This document shows, piece by piece, positions 54,790 to 63,135 of a stretch of 64,000 bases of DNA (position 1 is the first letter of the stretch; the number at the start of each line of letters is the position of its first letter). This DNA is from Microbispora sp. H13382 (lineage in GTDB: Bacteria > Actinomycetota > Actinomycetes > Streptosporangiales > Streptosporangiaceae): contig NZ_JABBXA010000003.1 of the NCBI RefSeq assembly GCF_014161445.1, positions 62,001 through 126,000 of the forward strand, written 5' to 3'. Below the pieces are notes generated by a model. That model did no database searches and was not told the DNA's origin. It was given only the letters and a program-made list of their open reading frames with translations. A program made the position numbers and the translations under genes.

Positions 54790-54820
54790 TGCCGCCGGGG
54801 GAACGGTTCCCCCGGCGGCA
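54790..54820. terminator. Bidirectional terminator hairpin
   Basis: TGCCGCCGGGGGAA (54790-54803) and TTCCCCCGGCGGCA (54807-54820) form a perfect 14-bp stem with a 3-base loop. It lies between the convergent ends of the small oxidoreductase gene (54719) and the ligase gene (54844), and so can serve both. Confidence 0.8.
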
Positions 54821-54843
54821 CCGGCGTCACGGACTCGGCCGGG

Positions 54844-56520
54844 TCAGGAGCGTGGCGTGAACGCCACGACGCGGCCGGTGTCGCGTGCCGCCTCGAACCG
54901 CTCGCGCAGGTGCGCCCTGCGGAGCTTGCCGATACCGGTCTTGGGGACGTCCTCCCTGTTGACCGGCACGACGTACGTCACGTCGACGCCGAACGCGTCG
55001 GCCACCCGGCCGCGGATCAGGCGCTCCGCCTCGGAGGCCGGCATCCCGTCGCGGGGGTGGAAGAACACGGCCAGCTCCTCCGTCTCCCCGTCCTCTCCGG
55101 TCACCAGGCAGGCCACGGTGTACGACGGCTCCACGAACGGGAGCTCCTCGACCCGGGCCTCGATCTCATGGCCGTGGTAGGTGACGCCGCCGAGCTGGAT
55201 GACGTCGTCGGCGCGGCCGGTGACGGTGAGGATCCCGTCCTGGATGTAGGCGAGGTCGCCCGACTTGAACCAGCCGTCGGCGGTGAACGACTGGCGGTTC
55301 TGCTCGGGGTTGCGGTAGTACCCGCCCGTCACCGGGGCGCCGCTGACCTGCAGGTTGCCGATGGCGCCGGGGGGCACGAGCGCGTTGTGCTCGTCCACCA
55401 CCCGTACGGACGTGCCGGGCTGGGGCCGTCCCACGGGGACGTACCGCTCGTCGCCGCCGTCGCCGGCGGAGAACCGGCAGTCCACCACCCCGGCGGAGGT
55501 CTCCGACATTCCCCAGCCCGGGTACATCGCGTCCGCGGGAAGCCCGAAGGGCGCGAGCAGCTCCAGGAATCGGCGGACCACGCCGTTCCGGATGGCCTCG
55601 CCGCCGTTCATGATGTACCGCAGGCGGCTGAGGTCCCAGGACTGCTCCTTCAGCCGGTCCGCCTGGTCGTTGATGAGCCCGAAGGCGAAGTTGGGCGCCC
55701 ATGTGGTGTCCGCGCGGTGGCGGTCCATCGCGGCGATCCAGCGCAGCGGGTCTTCGAGGACCCACTCGATCCGGGCATGGACCTGGTGGCAGCCGAGGTA
55801 GACGTCGCGGACGTGGAACATGACGAGACCGCCCACGTGGTCGAGCGGCATCCAGTTGAAGGTGCGGTTGCGGCCGCCCAGCCGGTTCACCCGGGCGGTG
55901 GCCGCGGTGCGGCTCAGCACGTTGCCGTGCGTGAGCACCACCGCTTTGGGCACGCCGGTGCTGCCGGACGTGAGGAGGTACATGGCCGGGTCGCCGGGTT
56001 CGGCCGGGTGCCGGCGGTGGTCGGGAGAGTGTGCGAGCAACCGGCGGGTGTCTCCCAGCCACGCGGTCCGCCAGGCCGGATCGGCGAGGACCTCCCGGGA
56101 CAGCGGCTGCTCCGCACCCGTGATCACCCACGGCTTCCCGTAGCCGTTCCAGACCCGCTCCAGCAGCCCGGGCGCGGCCTCCCGCTGGTCGGCGGTCGCG
56201 CCGGCGTTGACGGGCATCGGGACGAAACCGCCCAGGACGCAGGCCCAGAAGGCGACCAGCAACTCCGGGTCGTCGGCCACCTGGAGGACGACCGTCTCCC
56301 CGGGCGCGACACCGGCCGCGCGGATCCCCGCGAGCATGCGCGAGGCGGCGTCCAGCAGTTCCCGGTAGGTCATCCGGGACTCCGAGCCGTCCGGCCGGAT
56401 GAAGCAGATCCCCTCCGCGCTCCCCGCCCGCGCCGCCCGGACGAGCGCCTCACCGAGATGCGGGACGTCGGGGGTGACGACCGGACCGCCGTCGAGAAGC
56501 GAGATGCCGGCGTTCGTCAC
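54844..56520 (-). CDS. Adenylate-forming ligase (AMP-binding; acyl- or aryl-acid activating)
   Basis: 558 residues, GTG at 56520 overlapping the methyltransferase stop (GTGA). ANL motifs: P-loop LLTSGSTGVPKAVVLTHGN, WMPLDHVGGL, GWGMSETSAGV, DGWFKSGDLAYI, TGRADDVIQLGGVTYHGHEI and the C-terminal catalytic Lys in KTGIGKLRRAHL. There is no fused carrier-protein or condensation domain. The sequence between A3 and A5 (LGGRNRTFNWMPLDHVGG) is like that of fatty-acyl-AMP ligases and PKS/NRPS loading ligases rather than acetyl-CoA synthetases. It probably loads an acid on a carrier protein or CoA in the cluster's pathway. The carrier is not in the window. Confidence 0.86.
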   Translation of the reverse strand: MTNAGISLLDGGPVVTPDVPHLGEALVRAARAGSAEGICFIRPDGSESRMTYRELLDAASRMLAGIRAAGVAPGETVVLQVADDPELLVAFWACVLGGFVPMPVNAGATADQREAAPGLLERVWNGYGKPWVITGAEQPLSREVLADPAWRTAWLGDTRRLLAHSPDHRRHPAEPGDPAMYLLTSGSTGVPKAVVLTHGNVLSRTAATARVNRLGGRNRTFNWMPLDHVGGLVMFHVRDVYLGCHQVHARIEWVLEDPLRWIAAMDRHRADTTWAPNFAFGLINDQADRLKEQSWDLSRLRYIMNGGEAIRNGVVRRFLELLAPFGLPADAMYPGWGMSETSAGVVDCRFSAGDGGDERYVPVGRPQPGTSVRVVDEHNALVPPGAIGNLQVSGAPVTGGYYRNPEQNRQSFTADGWFKSGDLAYIQDGILTVTGRADDVIQLGGVTYHGHEIEARVEELPFVEPSYTVACLVTGEDGETEELAVFFHPRDGMPASEAERLIRGRVADAFGVDVTYVVPVNREDVPKTGIGKLRRAHLRERFEAARDTGRVVAFTPRS

Positions 56521-57269
56521 AGCGCCTCCGCCCCCTCCGCGGTCGCCACGATCACGACCGGTCCGCGCCCGTGCGGGGGAACCTGCTCCTTGCGGAAGCC
56601 GCCGTACTCGGCCGAGATCCCGAGGCCGGCGTCGGCCAGCAGCTCGCGCACCTCGGGCCCGGTGAGGACCGCCTGGTCGAAGAAGTTGTCGTACATGCTC
56701 ACCCGGCCGTCGGCCTCCCGTACGAGCAGGGTCTCCTCGTTCCTCCAGTTCGCCGCGCGGGGGTTGAGCGACTGGCGGGCGAGCCGGGTGACGAGCACCC
56801 CGTCACCGCGGTGGTGGGCGACCGTGTACGGCTGGTAGCTCTCCACGAAGTTCAGCAGGTGGCCGAACTCGAGGACGACGTGCCCACCGGGCAGCAGCAG
56901 GCCGCGCATCTTCCGCAGAACGCGCCGCAGCTCAGCCCGCGGCAGGTAGTTGAGCGTCATGAACAGGCAGTAGACGAGGTCGAACCGGTCCTCGCTGTCG
57001 AAGTCCTCGACCCGCTCGTGTACGTACTCGACCCCCTCTCCGCCCATCCGCCGCGCGTACTCGACGAAGCTGGCGCTCTGGTCGACGCCGACGCCGGAGT
57101 AGCCGCGCGCGCCGAGTTCGCGGAGGTTGGTCCCGGTCCCGCAGCCGAGATCGAGAGACCGCCCGCCGTCCGGCAGGAGAGAGGCGAGGAAATCCGTCTC
57201 CGCCGCGAGGTTCCGGAAATCCCTGCGCATCAGCTCGTAGTACTGTCCGGGGAATTCGAAGCTTGTCAC
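56517..57269 (-). CDS. Class I SAM-dependent methyltransferase
   Basis: 250 residues from GTG at 57269, which has AAAGG seven bases upstream; a TTG at 57296 that overlaps the AraC gene stop is the alternative. Motif I is SLDLGCGTGTNLRELGARG, then GVGVDQSASFVEYARRMGG (acidic residue binding SAM ribose), RFDLVYCLFMTLNYLP and LLLPGGHVVLEFGHLLNF. The C-terminal half carries MYDNFFDQAVLTGPEVRELL, typical of small-molecule methyltransferases. Coupled to the ligase gene by a four-base overlap, so it probably acts on the same pathway, as O-, N- or C-methyltransferase. Confidence 0.88.
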   Translation of the reverse strand: MTSFEFPGQYYELMRRDFRNLAAETDFLASLLPDGGRSLDLGCGTGTNLRELGARGYSGVGVDQSASFVEYARRMGGEGVEYVHERVEDFDSEDRFDLVYCLFMTLNYLPRAELRRVLRKMRGLLLPGGHVVLEFGHLLNFVESYQPYTVAHHRGDGVLVTRLARQSLNPRAANWRNEETLLVREADGRVSMYDNFFDQAVLTGPEVRELLADAGLGISAEYGGFRKEQVPPHGRGPVVIVATAEGAEAL

Positions 57270-57292
57270 TGCGTCACCTTTCCGCTGGTCGG

Positions 57293-58267
57293 TCAAATCG
57301 GTGCGGGGCTGCCGGTGGACTCGGCGGGGTTCGTGTTCCGCTGCTTCCGGAACTCCCTGGGGGTGATGCCGTACCGGTCCCGGAAGAGGCGGCTGAAATG
57401 CGAGGCGCCGTAGAATCCCGATCGCTCGCCCACGGCCGCGATGGACAGGTGATCGAGCCCGGGATCGCCCAGCTCCGCCCGGCAGCGGGCCAGCCGCTCG
57501 TCTCGGATCCAGCGCGCCGGGCTGATGTTGTGCTCCTGGAATATCTTCTGCAGATACCGGAGCGAGACGTTGTGCCGCTGGGCCACGACGGCCGGGGTGA
57601 GGTCCGGGTCGGCGAGCCTTTCCCGGATGAACGCCTGGATGCTCAGCATCAAGGCCTGCCTGCCCGCGTCGGCATCGGCGGCCAGCGACCGCATGCGCTC
57701 GGCGAAGAAGGCCGCGGCCAGGCCCGCCACGCTTCCGCCCAGCAGCTCGATCGCCGTGCCGACTTTCCCGCTGTGCTTCTCGAGCCCGATGAGAAGATTG
57801 GACATCAGTGCGCCGAGTCCCTCTGAACCGGTGCAGGACCTCGCCGTGAGGAGTTCGGTGTCCTTCGGCGTGAGTCCCATCAGACGATGCGGAAACAGCA
57901 GGGTCGCCATACGGAACGGCTCCGGCATGACGATTTTGTAGGGCCGCAAACTGTCATAGCAGACGAATTCCGGATCGCGGACGACCGAGTGCCGCCCGTC
58001 CTGGAAGACCCATATCTCGCCGGCCAGCGGACGGCATACCCTCAGGTATCCCTCGGCACTCTGGTCGATCAGCCTGCTGGGCCGGATGAGTTCGCGGGGC
58101 CCTCCGTCGACCAAGGAGAACCGCACTTCACCGAACTGCCTGGCCGCCGTGGTCCCATCGAGCTCCGCCCGGTGATCACGAATGATCTCCAGGTGACCCT
58201 GTGAACGCGCGAACGGTTTCGTGTGGACGACGGTATGACGTGCATTCGGTACTTGGACAGGCAGCAT
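57293..58267 (-). CDS. AraC-family transcriptional activator
   Basis: 324 residues. The N-terminal part (about 1-190) is an AraC-binding-like (AraC_binding_2/cupin) domain with IWVFQDGRHSVVRDPEFVCY. The C-terminal double HTH is well preserved: LTPAVVAQRHNVSLRYLQKI, IFQEHNISPARWIRDERLAR, LSIAAVGERSGFYGASHFSR and LFRDRYGITPREFRKQR. It heads an operon with methyltransferase and ligase genes, and the 482-bp region upstream is shared with the divergent PNPOx-fold gene. It is the most likely pathway-specific activator of the predicted cluster. Confidence 0.92.
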   Translation of the reverse strand: MLPVQVPNARHTVVHTKPFARSQGHLEIIRDHRAELDGTTAARQFGEVRFSLVDGGPRELIRPSRLIDQSAEGYLRVCRPLAGEIWVFQDGRHSVVRDPEFVCYDSLRPYKIVMPEPFRMATLLFPHRLMGLTPKDTELLTARSCTGSEGLGALMSNLLIGLEKHSGKVGTAIELLGGSVAGLAAAFFAERMRSLAADADAGRQALMLSIQAFIRERLADPDLTPAVVAQRHNVSLRYLQKIFQEHNISPARWIRDERLARCRAELGDPGLDHLSIAAVGERSGFYGASHFSRLFRDRYGITPREFRKQRNTNPAESTGSPAPI

Positions 58268-58749
58268 CGATCAATCACCTCGTCGGTAAGACCTAGTGGT
58301 AGACGTGCCGTTCCGCGAAGGCACAACCGCGACCTCTTCAAACGGGGCTTGGTCCTTGAACGGATTGATGTCGCCCCGGGGTCGCTTCGCCCGCAAGACA
58401 TGAGAACATGCGCTTTGCCGGATTTTCTATGGCGATCGAAGTTTTCGATGACTGCCACATGTGCCTCGGAAACATCGCCGGCGGGCCGCGGACGCCGCCC
58501 ACCTGGATCCGGTCATGCCGCCGGGCGCCGAACCGTACTACCGTGCGCAGTCACGGGCGATTTACGTGCGTATCGGCGCAAGGAAACGTGCGCGACCCGC
58601 CAAGTGGGCGGACGGCCGCGTCGCTAGCGTCCAGTCGTCGCCCGGGCCTTTCCGCCGCCGGCGCGTATCCCCGCACCGGGTGACGGCGACAGCGCGGGCC
58701 GGCGTCGGCGGCGCCGGGCGGAGCTTCCTGCGGACACGAGGAGATCGAC
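58268..58749. promoter_or_regulatory. Divergent regulatory region (482 bp)
   Basis: Between the AraC-family gene (minus) and the PNPOx-fold gene (plus). It is less GC-rich than its neighbours between 58268 and about 58450, as expected of promoters; the right part holds GAGGAGA (58738-58744), the ribosome site of the plus-strand gene. Open frames here (for example from 58408) show no family-like sequence. No clear palindrome was found. Confidence 0.5.
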
Positions 58750-59673
58750 GTGGTCAAGACGCGCCACCACGAGGGTGAACAGGCCGTGCAGAAGCGGGCG
58801 GGCGAGGGACACGCGGGCTGGGGGTCTCCCATGTTCGACGACGTGATCCAGCCGGGGTTCGCCGACTTCCTGAGGCGGCAACGCATGCTCGTCCTCGGCG
58901 CCGCCGATCCCGGGGGCGCGGTGTGGGCCTCCCTCGTCACGGGAGACCCGGGGTTCGCCGACCCGGTCGGCCACCACAACCTCGTGGTCGCCGCCCTGCC
59001 CGTCGCGGGCGACCCGTTGGAGCACGCCTTCGAGACGGAGCGCGCCGTGGGGACGCTGGCGATCGAGCCGCAGACGATGCGCCGCATCAGGGTGAACGGT
59101 GTGGCCCGGCGGCACGAGGACAGGCTCCACCTGCGGACCGAACAGGTGCTGGGCAACTGCCCCAAGTACCTCCGGCAGCGTGTGCTGCTGGAGGACGATC
59201 CGGGCTCCGTACGGCCCGCCGCGGCGAGCCGGGCGGATCTCGGACCGCGACAGCAACGGTGGATCGCGGAGGCGGACACCTTCTTCATCGCCAGCCACTC
59301 CCCCGAGCACGGCGCGGACGCCTCGCACCGAGGCGGGGAACCGGGCTTCGTGACCGTCGAGGGACCGCGCAGGCTCTCCTGGCCCGACTACGTCGGGAAC
59401 TCCTTCTACATGACGTTGGGGAACCTGCATCTCAACCCCTCGTGCGGCCTGCTCTTCCCGGACTGGGAACAGGGCCACACCCTGCAGCTGACCGGCCGCG
59501 CCCGAGTCGACTGGGACACACGGCGAAGCGCGGCGCTGCCCGGGGCGCTGCGGATCGTCGAGTTCGACGTGGAACGCGCGGTGGAGATCCGTCACGCGAC
59601 CGCGCTGCGCTGGGGCCCCGGCGCCTTCGTCCCCCTGCGGCCCGGCGCCCGGCGAAGCTTTCCCCGGCGCTGA
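58750..59673 (+). CDS. PNPOx-fold flavin-nucleotide-binding protein (COG3576-like)
   Basis: 307 residues, GTG start behind GAGGAGA. The split-barrel halves are visible: FLRRQRMLVLGAADPGGAVW with ASLVTGDPGFAD at the N-terminus, then EADTFFIASHSPEHGADASH, GFVTVEGPRRLSWPDYVGNS and FYMTLGNLHLNPSCGLLFPD at the C-terminus. Larger members of this group bind FMN and are related to pyridoxamine phosphate oxidases; many sit beside flavin-dependent pathways. A reaction is not known. It heads a same-strand run with the flavin reductase, FAD protein, aldolase and DAHP synthase. Confidence 0.8.
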   Translation: MVKTRHHEGEQAVQKRAGEGHAGWGSPMFDDVIQPGFADFLRRQRMLVLGAADPGGAVWASLVTGDPGFADPVGHHNLVVAALPVAGDPLEHAFETERAVGTLAIEPQTMRRIRVNGVARRHEDRLHLRTEQVLGNCPKYLRQRVLLEDDPGSVRPAAASRADLGPRQQRWIAEADTFFIASHSPEHGADASHRGGEPGFVTVEGPRRLSWPDYVGNSFYMTLGNLHLNPSCGLLFPDWEQGHTLQLTGRARVDWDTRRSAALPGALRIVEFDVERAVEIRHATALRWGPGAFVPLRPGARRSFPRR

Positions 59674-59923
59674 TCCGCGCCCGTGCGCTTTCCGGAAAAA
59701 CGCGAACGGCATGCGCCCCGGCCCGGTCGCCCTGAAATCGTCGTGCACCGGCAATCTCCGGTGCGCACTCCGGCAAATGTCCGCGCCGACGCTGGGTAAT
59801 GTCGTCGGTGTCGAGCCGATTCGATTTCGCTTTGAGGCCGTCGGGGGTCCGTCCCGCGGGGGCCGTCATTTTCTGAGCATGTGTTGAATATTTCGTGTCC
59901 GATGCTCCCCGGGAGGACCAACG

Positions 59924-60463
59924 ATGGGTGAGGCGCCAACGGCAAATCAGGTGGCGGTCGCCGTGCAGGACGACCTGCGCACGGTGATGCGTAATTTCGC
60001 CACGGGCGTGTGCGTGGTGACCACGTTCTCCGGCACCGCTTCGCTCCGCACACACAACGCCCTGACGATCAATTCGCTGACCTCGGTCTCGCTGGACCCT
60101 CCGCTGATATCGCTGAGTATCCGCCGTGAATCGACGTTCCTGGCCGATCTGATGGAGGCCCGGGTCTGGGCGGTTTCCATCCTCGACGCCGAAGGCGAGG
60201 ACCTGGCCCGGATATTCGCCCGCCCCGAACAGGAAAGGAAAAAGGCCCTGAGCAGTCTCCCCACGAAGCCGGGCGAGCGGACCGGGGCCCTGCTCCTGGA
60301 CTCCTCGGCATGGCTGGAATGCCGGTACTGGAATCACATCGTGGCCGGCGACCATCTTCTGCTCGTCGGGGAGATAGTCGGGCTCGGTACGAACCATCCG
60401 CGGGCGCCGTTGGTTTTCCTGCAGGGGGCATTTCATCGGATCGACCTGAACCGGATCGGCTAG
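59924..60463 (+). CDS. Flavin reductase family protein
   Basis: 179 residues from ATG at 59924, behind CGGGAGG. Flavin_Reduct fold: DLRTVMRNFATGVCVVTTFS, ALTINSLTSVSLDPPLISLS, STFLADLMEARVWAVSILDA and the C-terminal VAGDHLLLVGEIVGLGTNHP, ending PLVFLQGAFHRID. It reduces FMN or FAD with NAD(P)H and hands the reduced flavin to a monooxygenase. The acyl-CoA-dehydrogenase-like enzyme at 52.1-53.3 kb is the best candidate partner in the window. A 250-bp gap before it suggests its own promoter. Confidence 0.9.
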   Translation: MGEAPTANQVAVAVQDDLRTVMRNFATGVCVVTTFSGTASLRTHNALTINSLTSVSLDPPLISLSIRRESTFLADLMEARVWAVSILDAEGEDLARIFARPEQERKKALSSLPTKPGERTGALLLDSSAWLECRYWNHIVAGDHLLLVGEIVGLGTNHPRAPLVFLQGAFHRIDLNRIG

Positions 60464-60503
60464 CGCCATTCCTTCTCCATAAATCGACAGGCGAGGCTGA
60501 CAC

Positions 60504-62039
60504 ATGTCTGGAATCTCAATCGGTGTGATCGGAGGCGGCGCGTCCGCGGTCTGCCTCATCGACGCGTTGGCCCGGGAGCGGGGAAGGCCGGGCAGCATCA
60601 CCGTGTTCGAACCGTCCCCCAACCTGTGGCGGGGCCGGGCCTACCAGGTCGACACCGAGGTCATCAAGGTCAACGCGACCCCCGACGACATGTCGGCACG
60701 TGTGGGCGACCTTCACCACTTCGAGCGCTGGCTGGAGATACGGGAGCGCGTCGCCGACGACGCCGGGTACGTCGACGCCTACTCGGGAGCACGTTTCGTA
60801 CCGCGGACCGTCTACGGCGAGTACCTGGAGCAGACGGCGTACGCGGCACTGGGGGAACTGCGCAGGCAGGGCTGGCGGGTCGATCTCGTCGGAACCGCGG
60901 TCACCGGGGCCCGGCGGACCGCCGACCACGTGCTGCTCAGTACGGGCGGCACGAGCGCGGGCGCGTTCGACTACGCGGTTCTGTGCGTGGGCGGCGACGG
61001 CCCCAGGGACGTCTACGGGCTGACCGGCGCACCCGGATTCGTCGCCGACCCGTACCCTGTCTCCGGCAGTCTCCGCCACATCGGGGAACGGCAGGACGTG
61101 GCCGTCATCGGCAGCGGCCTGACCGCGGTCGACGTCATCCTCCACCTGGACGCGCAGGGGCATCAGGGACGGATCACCCTCCTGTCCAGGAGGGGTGTGC
61201 TCCCCGCCGTCCGGCAGCGGCCGATCGAGCTCGAACTGCGCCATCTCACCAAGTGCCACATGCGCTCACTCGCCCGGCAGCGGCGGGAGATGTCCGTGGA
61301 GGACCTCACGGCGGTCGTCCGGGCCGAACTCGTGGACGCCGGCGCGGACCTCGACGCGATACGCGCCGAGATCGTTGACGTGGACATGGAGCCGCCGGTC
61401 GAACGCCTGCGCCGTCATCTCGCCGCGGTGGACTCGCCGGACCCGGGCCTGCGGATCCTGCAGCGCGCGGTCCCGGACATCGGCCCCGACGTCTGGCCGT
61501 TGCTGACGGAGCGGGACAGGGCGGCGATGCTGCGTTCCCACTACCGCACCGTCATGAGCCTGTGCTGTCCCATGCCGCCGAGCAGCGCGGCGCGGCTGCT
61601 CGAACTCGTCGACGCCGGCCGGCTGGACGTGCGGTCCGGGCTCCAGAAGGTCGCCGTACGCTCCGGTGGCGGCTTCGAGCTCGCCACCTCCGACGGGGAG
61701 GTCATCGGCGCCGACACGGTGATCAACGCGGTGAACGCGTCCGAGGACCGGATACCGGCCGCCGCCCGGTCCCTGGTGACCGCGCTCACCGCCGGCCGCG
61801 CCGCGAGCCCCCATCCGCACGGCGGACTCCGGCTGGCCCGGGAGACGAGCCGCCTCATCGCGGGCGGCGCACCGGATCCGCGCCTGTACGGACTCGGCAC
61901 CATCGGGGCCGGAGCCCTCTTCTTCACCTTCGGCATCCCGTCCCTGGTGGACCGCAGCGAGGACATCGTCGCGGCCATCCTGCAGCACGCGGAGGCCGGA
62001 GACGCCGCCCGGTCCGAGGACGTCCTGCTCCCCGCGTAG
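60504..62039 (+). CDS. FAD/NAD(P)-binding oxidoreductase
   Basis: 511 residues from ATG at 60504 (GCGAGG upstream). Two dinucleotide loops: ISIGVIGGGASAVCLIDALA at the N-terminus and QDVAVIGSGLTAVDVILHLD near residue 195. VNATPDDMSARVGDLHHFER and PRTVYGEYLEQTAYAALGEL match the NAD_binding_9 family, which is related to flavoprotein N-hydroxylases and to proteins of unknown activity. The C-terminus reads YGLGTIGAGALFFTFGIPSL. It probably oxidises an intermediate of the predicted cluster. Gap of 40 bases to the flavin reductase; likely same transcript. Confidence 0.83.
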   Translation: MSGISIGVIGGGASAVCLIDALARERGRPGSITVFEPSPNLWRGRAYQVDTEVIKVNATPDDMSARVGDLHHFERWLEIRERVADDAGYVDAYSGARFVPRTVYGEYLEQTAYAALGELRRQGWRVDLVGTAVTGARRTADHVLLSTGGTSAGAFDYAVLCVGGDGPRDVYGLTGAPGFVADPYPVSGSLRHIGERQDVAVIGSGLTAVDVILHLDAQGHQGRITLLSRRGVLPAVRQRPIELELRHLTKCHMRSLARQRREMSVEDLTAVVRAELVDAGADLDAIRAEIVDVDMEPPVERLRRHLAAVDSPDPGLRILQRAVPDIGPDVWPLLTERDRAAMLRSHYRTVMSLCCPMPPSSAARLLELVDAGRLDVRSGLQKVAVRSGGGFELATSDGEVIGADTVINAVNASEDRIPAAARSLVTALTAGRAASPHPHGGLRLARETSRLIAGGAPDPRLYGLGTIGAGALFFTFGIPSLVDRSEDIVAAILQHAEAGDAARSEDVLLPA

Positions 62040-62121
62040 CGGGTCCCGGCGCCCACGCCCGCTCACCAGCTCACACGGCCTGCCCAGCAGCACAGACCAG
62101 CAGCAGAGAGGTGAAACGACC

Positions 62122-62937
62122 ATGACCATGACGACGGCCGCCGAGCCGCGCCCGGCGTACCTCGCGGACACCGCGACGGGCCTGCCCATCCCGGGCGAGC
62201 CGGCCTTCGACAGTCCCGACGAAACCCGCCGCCACCGCAAGCAGCGCCTGGCGGCGGCCCTCCGGCTGTTCGGCAAGTACGGGTTCGGGGAGGGCATCTC
62301 GGGCCACATCTCCGTACGCGACCCGGAGCACCACGACCGTTTCTGGGTGAACCCCTTCGGCGTCTCCTTCAACCGCGTACGCGTCGCCGATCTGATCTGC
62401 GTCGACTCCGCCGGACGGGTCGTCCACGGCAGGCACCGGGTCAACCCCAGCGCCTTCGTCATCCACTCGCAGATCCACGAGCTCCGGCCGGACGCCACCG
62501 CCGTGGCGCACGGACACACGGCGCACTCGCGCGCGCTCGGCGCGCTCGGCCGCCTGCTGGAGCCGATCGACCAGGAGTCGGCCGCCTTCTACGGCCGGCA
62601 GACCCTGTACGAGGCGTACGAGGGCCCCTCCGTGTCCCTGGAACAGGGCCGGGACATCGCGGACAAGCTCGGCGACAACCGGGCCATCCTGCTGCGGCAC
62701 CACGGGCTGATCACGGTCGGCGGGTCGCTGGACGAGGCGGTCCACTGGTTCTTCACCTACGACAGCTGCGCCCAGGTGCAGCTGCTCGCCCTGGCGGCCG
62801 GCACCCCGCGGACGTTCACGCGCGAACAGGCCGAGGCCGCGGGCGCCGGATTCGGCGATCCGCAGCTCGGCTGGTTCAGCTTCCAGCTGCTCTGGGACGA
62901 GATCGTCGCCGAGCAGCCCGACCTGCTCGAGGAGTAG
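62122..62937 (+). CDS. Class II aldolase/adducin family protein
   Basis: 271 residues from ATG at 62122 (AGAGAGGTG upstream). The fold signature is complete: RLFGKYGFGEGISGHISVRD near the start, VAHGHTAHSRALGALGRLLE (zinc-binding His pair HGHT region) and AILLRHHGLITVGGSLDEAV (third His). Members cleave or isomerise sugar phosphates; an active-site Glu is less certain. Some homologues in secondary metabolism decarboxylate or dehydrate intermediates. In front of a DAHP synthase it may supply or divert a C3-C4 precursor; this is inference. Downstream, GGCCGC/GCGGCC (62955-62970) could form a short hairpin. Confidence 0.86.
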   Translation: MTMTTAAEPRPAYLADTATGLPIPGEPAFDSPDETRRHRKQRLAAALRLFGKYGFGEGISGHISVRDPEHHDRFWVNPFGVSFNRVRVADLICVDSAGRVVHGRHRVNPSAFVIHSQIHELRPDATAVAHGHTAHSRALGALGRLLEPIDQESAAFYGRQTLYEAYEGPSVSLEQGRDIADKLGDNRAILLRHHGLITVGGSLDEAVHWFFTYDSCAQVQLLALAAGTPRTFTREQAEAAGAGFGDPQLGWFSFQLLWDEIVAEQPDLLEE

Positions 62938-63135
62938 CACGCCCGCCGAGGTCCGGCCGCCGCCGCGGCCTCCGGGCGGCTCTCGCCGTACCGGCGCGTC
63001 CGGAGGGCGTGGCGGCGGGTGCGCGCGGAATGCGGACCCGGCACACATACCTGTGAGGCAGAAGGTGCGACCCAACGCGTGCATGGCCATCGAAAGCACG
63101 GACGATCTCGTCCCCAGCCGGAAGACACCACAGCC

